From: Chryseobacterium oleae
Lineage (GTDB): Bacteria > Bacteroidota > Bacteroidia > Flavobacteriales > Weeksellaceae
Direction of reading: 5' to 3'
NCBI RefSeq assembly: GCF_900115055.1
Contig: NZ_FOVD01000001.1
Coordinates: 1,054,001-1,118,000 of the forward strand
Length of the DNA: 64,000 nucleotides
Position 1 is the first letter of the stretch. Each line of letters begins with the position of its first letter. The notes below the pieces were generated by a model. The model saw nothing but the letters and a program-made list of their open reading frames with translations, was not told the origin of the DNA and did not search any database. A program made the position numbers and the translations under genes. Of this stretch, positions 62,230 through 64,000 are shown piece after piece.

Positions 62230-63045
62230 ATGAAAAAAATATTTCTTACAATCCTTGCTTTTCCAGGTATTTCATCCCCAATGACAGCCCAGGTGGGAAT
62301 AGGCCTTGCTTCGCCAAACACTAATGCAATGCTGGAGGTGAGCAGTACAAATAAAGGGATATTGCTTCCCAGACTAGCCCTTACAGCGACCAATAATCCG
62401 TCACCACTTTCAGCACATGTTGCGGGAATGACTGTATATAACACCGCAACCAACACCTCTGTAGCAGCAAATCCGGTGTATCCGGGAGAATATTATAATG
62501 ACGGAACCCAATGGCAGAGAAAATCCGCTTTGTCAGAAAAAACAATGCTTTCAGGAGGTACCATAGGTGGAGATGCACTAACCACAACAACGTTGGATGT
62601 TCCGGCAGCTACAACCGGGGGATCTATCACCGCCACTACGCTGGCCACTATATCGTTTACTTTAAGCAAGCCTTCTTTAGTAGAGTTTAATTCCAACATT
62701 TCTGCTATTTTCACCAACTCAGGTATTGCCCCTGGCGCTACCGGAGCAGGAATTACAGATAATGCAGTGAAATTTTGTAATGTTTATTATTCTTTTACGG
62801 CTGCGCCTGCCGGGATTCCTATCAATAATGCATTCGGAATATCTTCAATATCCTATATTAATAGCTTTACCACTTTCATTACGACTGGTAATTTTTATCT
62901 TGTGCCCCGATCTACTTTAACTTTACCCGCCGGAAATTATACGATTACAGTAAACGGTGCCGGAGCGAGCGGAACGGCTTTAAGGATAACATTTGGTTCA
63001 GGGAACCGTGATGCCATTAATATAAGGGCGACGCCTTCGAAATAA
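62230..63045 (+). CDS. Secreted surface protein, family B copy 3
   Basis: 271 aa, signal peptide (MKKIFLTILAFPGISSPMTAQ). N-terminal module as in copies 1 and 2 (LEVSSTNKGILLPRLALTAT). The middle carries an insertion (GGDALTTTTLDVPAATTGGS). C-terminal LPAGNYTITVNGAGASGTAL, INIRATPSK. Separated from copy 2 by the composite repeat, so it may have its own promoter. Followed by a terminator. Confidence 0.8.
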   Translation: MKKIFLTILAFPGISSPMTAQVGIGLASPNTNAMLEVSSTNKGILLPRLALTATNNPSPLSAHVAGMTVYNTATNTSVAANPVYPGEYYNDGTQWQRKSALSEKTMLSGGTIGGDALTTTTLDVPAATTGGSITATTLATISFTLSKPSLVEFNSNISAIFTNSGIAPGATGAGITDNAVKFCNVYYSFTAAPAGIPINNAFGISSISYINSFTTFITTGNFYLVPRSTLTLPAGNYTITVNGAGASGTALRITFGSGNRDAINIRATPSK

Positions 63046-63074
63046 TATCTTTATAGTTCATTGAAATTAACACA

Positions 63075-63110
63075 AAAAAAGAGATGCAACCTCTGCATCT
63101 CTTTGATTTT
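63075..63110. terminator. Terminator after family B
   Basis: AAAGAGATGCA/TGCATCTCTTT 11-bp stem with 5-nt loop; plus side TTTGATTTT, minus side seven Ts. It may also end the short peptide transcript arriving from the other strand. Confidence 0.8.
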
Positions 63111-63204
63111 AATGTAGAAAAAATATCCCCCGATATTTTAGCACTTATATTTCCTCCCGGGACCTGAAGTCGTAAAGTAGATCAGATACCAAGCCAGGCT
63201 ATCA

Positions 63205-63363
63205 TTATATTTCTTCGCAATTAGGCAAGTGTTCTATTTCGGTAGTTTTCAGGCAAACCCGATTGCAGCAGACATGCTTTGTCGGACATCTATTGTCAAC
63301 TGAACATGCTAAACCTCCACTACCCTTGATCATTTTTAGATTTTCTCTTGATAATTTTTTCAT
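63205..63363 (-). CDS. Double-glycine-leader, six-cysteine small peptide (bacteriocin-like precursor)
   Basis: 52 aa, ATG at 63363, TAA at 63205; too short for usual ORF cutoffs. The leader MKKLSRENLKMIKGSGG is the Bacteroidota 'KKLSRE...IKGxGG' type used by bacteriocin-like and other GG-leader peptides; cleavage after G17 would leave a 35-residue core. The core has six Cys (20, 26, 32, 33, 37, 49), spaced C-x5-C-x5-CC-x3-C-x11-C, the order seen in knottin-type peptides. Ends PNCEEI. A TATATTTG -7 element lies 24 bp upstream and a terminator about 95 bp downstream. No maturation or export gene is adjacent in the window. Identity as a GG-leader peptide is fairly sure; the fold and activity are not. 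Confidence 0.75.
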   Translation of the reverse strand: MKKLSRENLKMIKGSGGLACSVDNRCPTKHVCCNRVCLKTTEIEHLPNCEEI

Positions 63364-63386
63364 GCTTACATATTTAATTAGTTTTC

Positions 63387-63394
63387 CAAATATA
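63387..63394 (-). promoter_or_regulatory. Candidate -7 element of the GG-leader peptide gene
   Basis: TATATTTG on the minus strand matches TAnnTTTG, 24 bp before the ATG. No clean TTG at about 19 nt upstream. Confidence 0.45.
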
Positions 63395-63538
63395 ACAATA
63401 TATCCCTAAAATTAGAATTAAATAAGAAATTAATATTATATCCAATTAAAACTTTCACTTTAATTTTAATAAGCAGAAAAGTATACATCAAAAAAAACAT
63501 TCCCCGAAAGGAATGTTTTGTATTATATAAGAATTAAG

Positions 63539-64000
63539 TTATCTTCCAATAACCTCCGTGATTGGATTTCCTACATTTCCACTCGGGAACTGAATTTTCA
63601 GCAGTGATGAAACGGTAGGCGCAATATCGCTCATGTTATAGGCTTTATTACTTTCTCCCTTCTGAATTCCCCAACCCATAAAAATCAATGGAATGTGAGA
63701 GTCATAAGAATTCCATACGCTGTGTGTGGTTCCTGTTTTCGAATATGGAGGAAGCATAGAGTCGTGGGAGATTAGCTGGATATCACCACTTCTCTGTCTG
63801 TTGATTCCGTTGATGATTCTCTGCTTGATCGGTTCCGGAATGGTAGCTTCCTGAACTTCATCCACAGATACTGCATATAAAACCGTTGGATCTTTCTGCA
63901 ATTCTTTAATGGTGAAATCTCTAAGATCATCCAGTTCAATTTTGTTATCCTGCATCAGCTTTCTGTCGAAATAGATCTGGTAGTTGTCTACTGCATTGAT
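63539..64000 (-). CDS. PafA-like alkaline phosphatase / type I phosphodiesterase family, C-terminal part (5' end outside window)
   Basis: The visible 153 residues are the C-terminus; the frame continues past base 64000. SHDSMLPPYSKTGTTHSVWN, YDSHIPLIFMGWGI (metal-binding His) and MSDIAPTVSSLLKIQFPSGN match the end of PafA-type alkaline phosphatases known from Elizabethkingia meningoseptica. Exported phosphate-scavenging monoesterase is the likely role; phosphodiesterase is possible since the selectivity residues are not in view. Confidence 0.85.
   Translation of the reverse strand: MNAVDNYQIYFDRKLMQDNKIELDDLRDFTIKELQKDPTVLYAVSVDEVQEATIPEPIKQRIINGINRQRSGDIQLISHDSMLPPYSKTGTTHSVWNSYDSHIPLIFMGWGIQKGESNKAYNMSDIAPTVSSLLKIQFPSGNVGNPITEVIGR

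Noticed and set aside
51616..63045. Prophage, because of tail-fibre-like phrases such as GNVGIGTTSPNTKLEV
   Set aside because: Every such gene has a Sec signal peptide and no phage structural, lysis or integrase gene is near; the VgrG and Hcp genes belong to the T6SS island.

Overview
The window reads as a chromosomal segment of a Bacteroidota bacterium of the Chryseobacterium/Elizabethkingia type (Flavobacteriia, Weeksellaceae). Support: low GC, flavobacterial promoters (TTG, about 19 nt, TAnnTTTG), TonB receptors paired with lipoproteins, type IX secretion (T9SS) C-terminal sorting domains, gldB and gldC, a Bacteroidetes-type Hcp/VgrG set, DUF5522 and DUF4136 proteins, a PafA-like phosphatase, and many small intergenic hairpin repeats. 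I saw no tRNA, rRNA, CRISPR array, transposase or integrase.

Layout. 0-5 kb: end of a TonB receptor with its lipoprotein partner, then a large macroglobulin-like/TonB-plug protein. 5-10 kb: two orphan hypotheticals, an AraC regulator and two paralogous amidohydrolases (one plain, one with an export signal). 10.5-14 kb: an operon of a PLP deaminase, a LysM-glucosaminidase and hemL. 14.0-14.7 kb: three tandem copies of a 218-225 bp hairpin-bearing repeat. 14.7-17.6 kb: a tiny HEKIH membrane protein, DUF5522, DUF4136 and a T9SS-sorted endonuclease I. 17.7-31.1 kb (minus strand): a type VI secretion cargo island with hcp, vgrG, a microprotein, a DUF2931 lipoprotein, a DUF2235 lipase, a small membrane protein, a LysM protein, a secreted protein, a DUF4280 PAAR-like spike, an OmpA-domain large protein and five accessory or immunity candidates. 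No core tss genes are present here.

31.3-36.7 kb: DUF2752, an old yellow enzyme, cytidine deaminase, then a complete cobalamin module (promoter, riboswitch, BtuB-like receptor, beta-propeller lipoprotein). 36.8-40.3 kb: cca, a Sua5/YrdC protein, DinB, GNAT. 39.9-47.2 kb: gldB, then a seven-gene run of ABC ATPase, an ABC permease fused to a thioredoxin domain, gldC, a lipoprotein, a trans-sulfuration enzyme, an NTF2-like protein and a GNAT. 47.2-49 kb: an LRR protein and two GNATs; then nadE. 50.06-51.5 kb: an overlapping three-gene operon of a barnase-type RNase, an archaemetzincin-type lipoprotein metalloprotease and a barstar.

51.6-63 kb is a surface-protein region: three tandem copies of an approximately 415-aa secreted family, a HAF-repeat T9SS protein, a TPR/AraC membrane regulator with a TPR partner lacking the DNA-binding domain, then three copies of a related approximately 265-aa secreted family. 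Composite word-like intergenic repeats lie in opposite orientation at 55.5 and 62.1 kb. At 63.2-63.36 kb a short gene missing from a length-filtered ORF scan encodes a 52-aa double-glycine-leader peptide with six cysteines in a C-C-CC-C-C order. The window ends inside a PafA-like phosphatase gene.

The most notable items are the barnase/archaemetzincin/barstar operon, the cysteine-rich GG-leader peptide, the permease-thioredoxin fusion embedded in the gld region, and the T6SS cargo island.
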